DNA of 64,000 nucleotides from Tsukamurella pulmonis (lineage in GTDB: Bacteria > Actinomycetota > Actinomycetes > Mycobacteriales > Mycobacteriaceae). The translations under genes and the position numbers were made by a program. This document shows, one piece after another, positions 63,389 to 64,000 of this stretch (positions within the stretch are counted from its first letter, which is position 1; each line of letters opens with the position of its first letter). Where the stretch lies: contig NZ_FNLF01000002.1 in assembly GCF_900103175.1 (NCBI RefSeq), positions 2,370,136-2,434,135 on the forward strand, given 5' to 3'. Under the pieces are notes generated by a model. It was not told the origin of the DNA. It saw only the letters and a list, made by a program, of their open reading frames with translations, and did not search any database.

Positions 63389-63700
63389 GTGAGGACCGTC
63401 AGCGAGCTGGCCCCGGATCTGACCGAGGGCGTGTGGACCGTTCAGACCCGCACGTCCACGTACGTGGTGGATCTGGGGGAGATGACCCTGATGCGCGCCC
63501 CCGGCATCGGCGGCGAGGCCGAGGGCGAGCAGTGGAGCATCAGCTCGCTGCGCCGCGATTCGGAGGACATCCCCCTGCTCGGTATCAAGAGCTGCCGCGT
63601 CGGCGAATCGGCCCAGTTCTGGGTCCGCGCGGCCGACGATCCGGACGTGCGTACCTGGCGCATCACCACGCCGGTCGTCTCCATCGAGCGGATCGGCTAG
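63389..63700 (+). CDS. Small hypothetical protein (103 aa)
   Basis: 103 residues from GTG 63389, 25 bases after mshC, with a TATATT-like AT-rich stretch in front (acgatatattgcgc). Beta-rich: ELAPDLTEGVWTVQTRTSTY, then VVDLGEMTLMRAPG and a C-terminal VRTWRITTPVVSIERIG. No membrane segment or cofactor motif; one Cys (IKSCRVG). I do not recognise a family. It converges with the PAC2-family gene. Confidence 0.75.
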   Translation: MRTVSELAPDLTEGVWTVQTRTSTYVVDLGEMTLMRAPGIGGEAEGEQWSISSLRRDSEDIPLLGIKSCRVGESAQFWVRAADDPDVRTWRITTPVVSIERIG

Positions 63701-63716
63701 CGCCGACGGCTCCGTC

Positions 63717-64000
63717 CTACGGACCCGTGCCGGGATCCCGGCGCCGCAAGTACTTCTCGAACTCCTCCGCGATGGCGTCGGCGTCGATGTGCTGCTCGAC
63801 GTCCACCGCCTCCGCGTCGCCGCGCTCCTCCAGCCCGCGCACGTAGTCGGAGACGTCCTCGTCGTCCTCGGTCATCTCGTTGACCGACGCCTCCCACGCT
63901 TCGGCGCGGGCGGGCAGGTCGCCGAGCGGGACGGCCAGATCCAGGACCTGTTCCACCCGCTGCAGCAACGCGACGGTGGCCTTCGGGTTCGGCGGCTGCG
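63717..64000 (-). CDS. PAC2 family protein, C-terminal part (truncated by window)
   Basis: The frame is open to the window edge on the minus strand, so the start lies beyond 64000; 93 residues are visible. The C-terminal PAC2-type helical tail shows NPKATVALLQRVEQVLDLAV, DLPARAEAWEASVNEMTEDD and EDVSDYVRGLEERGDAE, ending in a short FEKYLRRR helix. PAC2 (proteasome assembly chaperone-like) proteins, e.g. Rv2125, lie in this neighbourhood in mycobacteria. Only the tail can be judged. Confidence 0.82.
   Translation of the reverse strand, partial: QPPNPKATVALLQRVEQVLDLAVPLGDLPARAEAWEASVNEMTEDDEDVSDYVRGLEERGDAEAVDVEQHIDADAIAEEFEKYLRRRDPGTGP

Overview
The window is high-GC actinobacterial DNA (about 70% G+C by eye) with dense genes, many GTG starts and four-base ATGA/GTGA stop-start overlaps. 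The order Mycobacteriales is indicated by mshC (mycothiol synthesis), an lppL-pyrD-ybhB-M20 block, a uppP/phosphatase/DUF3090 block, a TVP38-mutA-mutB-meaB block and KstR-like boxes. These blocks follow the gene order I recall around Rv2130c-Rv2141c and Rv1487-Rv1496 of M. tuberculosis. The overall character resembles Tsukamurella, but the genus cannot be proven from the sequence alone. No phage, insertion sequence, integrase or CRISPR array was seen. No gene-free stretch exceeds about 300 bases.

Layout. 1-4.2 kb: the end of an unknown gene, DUF3097, then a TetR / AurF-type diiron oxygenase / DUF4873 unit. 4.2-9.3 kb: an alpha/beta hydrolase, an NfeD-SPFH membrane pair, a SatD-like regulator with a membrane partner, and a TDT exporter. 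9.4-16.8 kb: a LysR gene, then a complete aminoethylphosphonate module (ABC importer, FAD oxidase, GntR regulator, phosphonatase-like HAD) with matching operator boxes over two divergent promoters. 16.9-22.7 kb: TVP38 protein and methylmalonyl-CoA mutase (mutA, mutB, meaB). 22.7-29.3 kb: a lipase, a flavodoxin, an unassigned operon (ThDP enzyme, SRPBCC-like protein, KAS III) with a CRP/GlxR-type site in front, and trpB2.

29.4-36.9 kb, all on the minus strand: a translationally coupled permease / Gfo-Idh oxidoreductase / PAS-GGDEF-EAL operon, and a pair of flavin monooxygenases (SfnC/DszC-like and StyA-like) without a reductase. 37-49 kb: a secreted pyroglutamyl-peptidase-like protein, an acyl-CoA ligase behind two KstR-like boxes, a four-gene minus-strand group (zinc-ribbon SDR, nucleoside hydrolase, DinB, wHTH), gluconokinase, an MFS/TetR pair with twin operators, a LIP lipase with a DUF4185 protein, and DUF417. 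49.2-64 kb: tRNA-Leu(GAG) and the conserved core block. That block is interrupted by a LysR/DapA-like/secreted hydrolase group and by a minus-strand operon that includes a DUF692 (multinuclear iron oxidase) gene beside mshC.

The most interesting candidate system is that last operon: a membrane protein ending in a Gly/Cys repeat tail, a DUF692 enzyme and a 60-residue SCO6045-like partner, all coupled. It is preceded by a 21-codon ORF with a strong Shine-Dalgarno site and an in-frame TGA. It looks like a post-translational cysteine-modification system acting on a membrane-anchored tail. Second is the ThDP/SRPBCC/KAS III operon, whose KAS III keeps the active Cys but has Asn at the usual His position.
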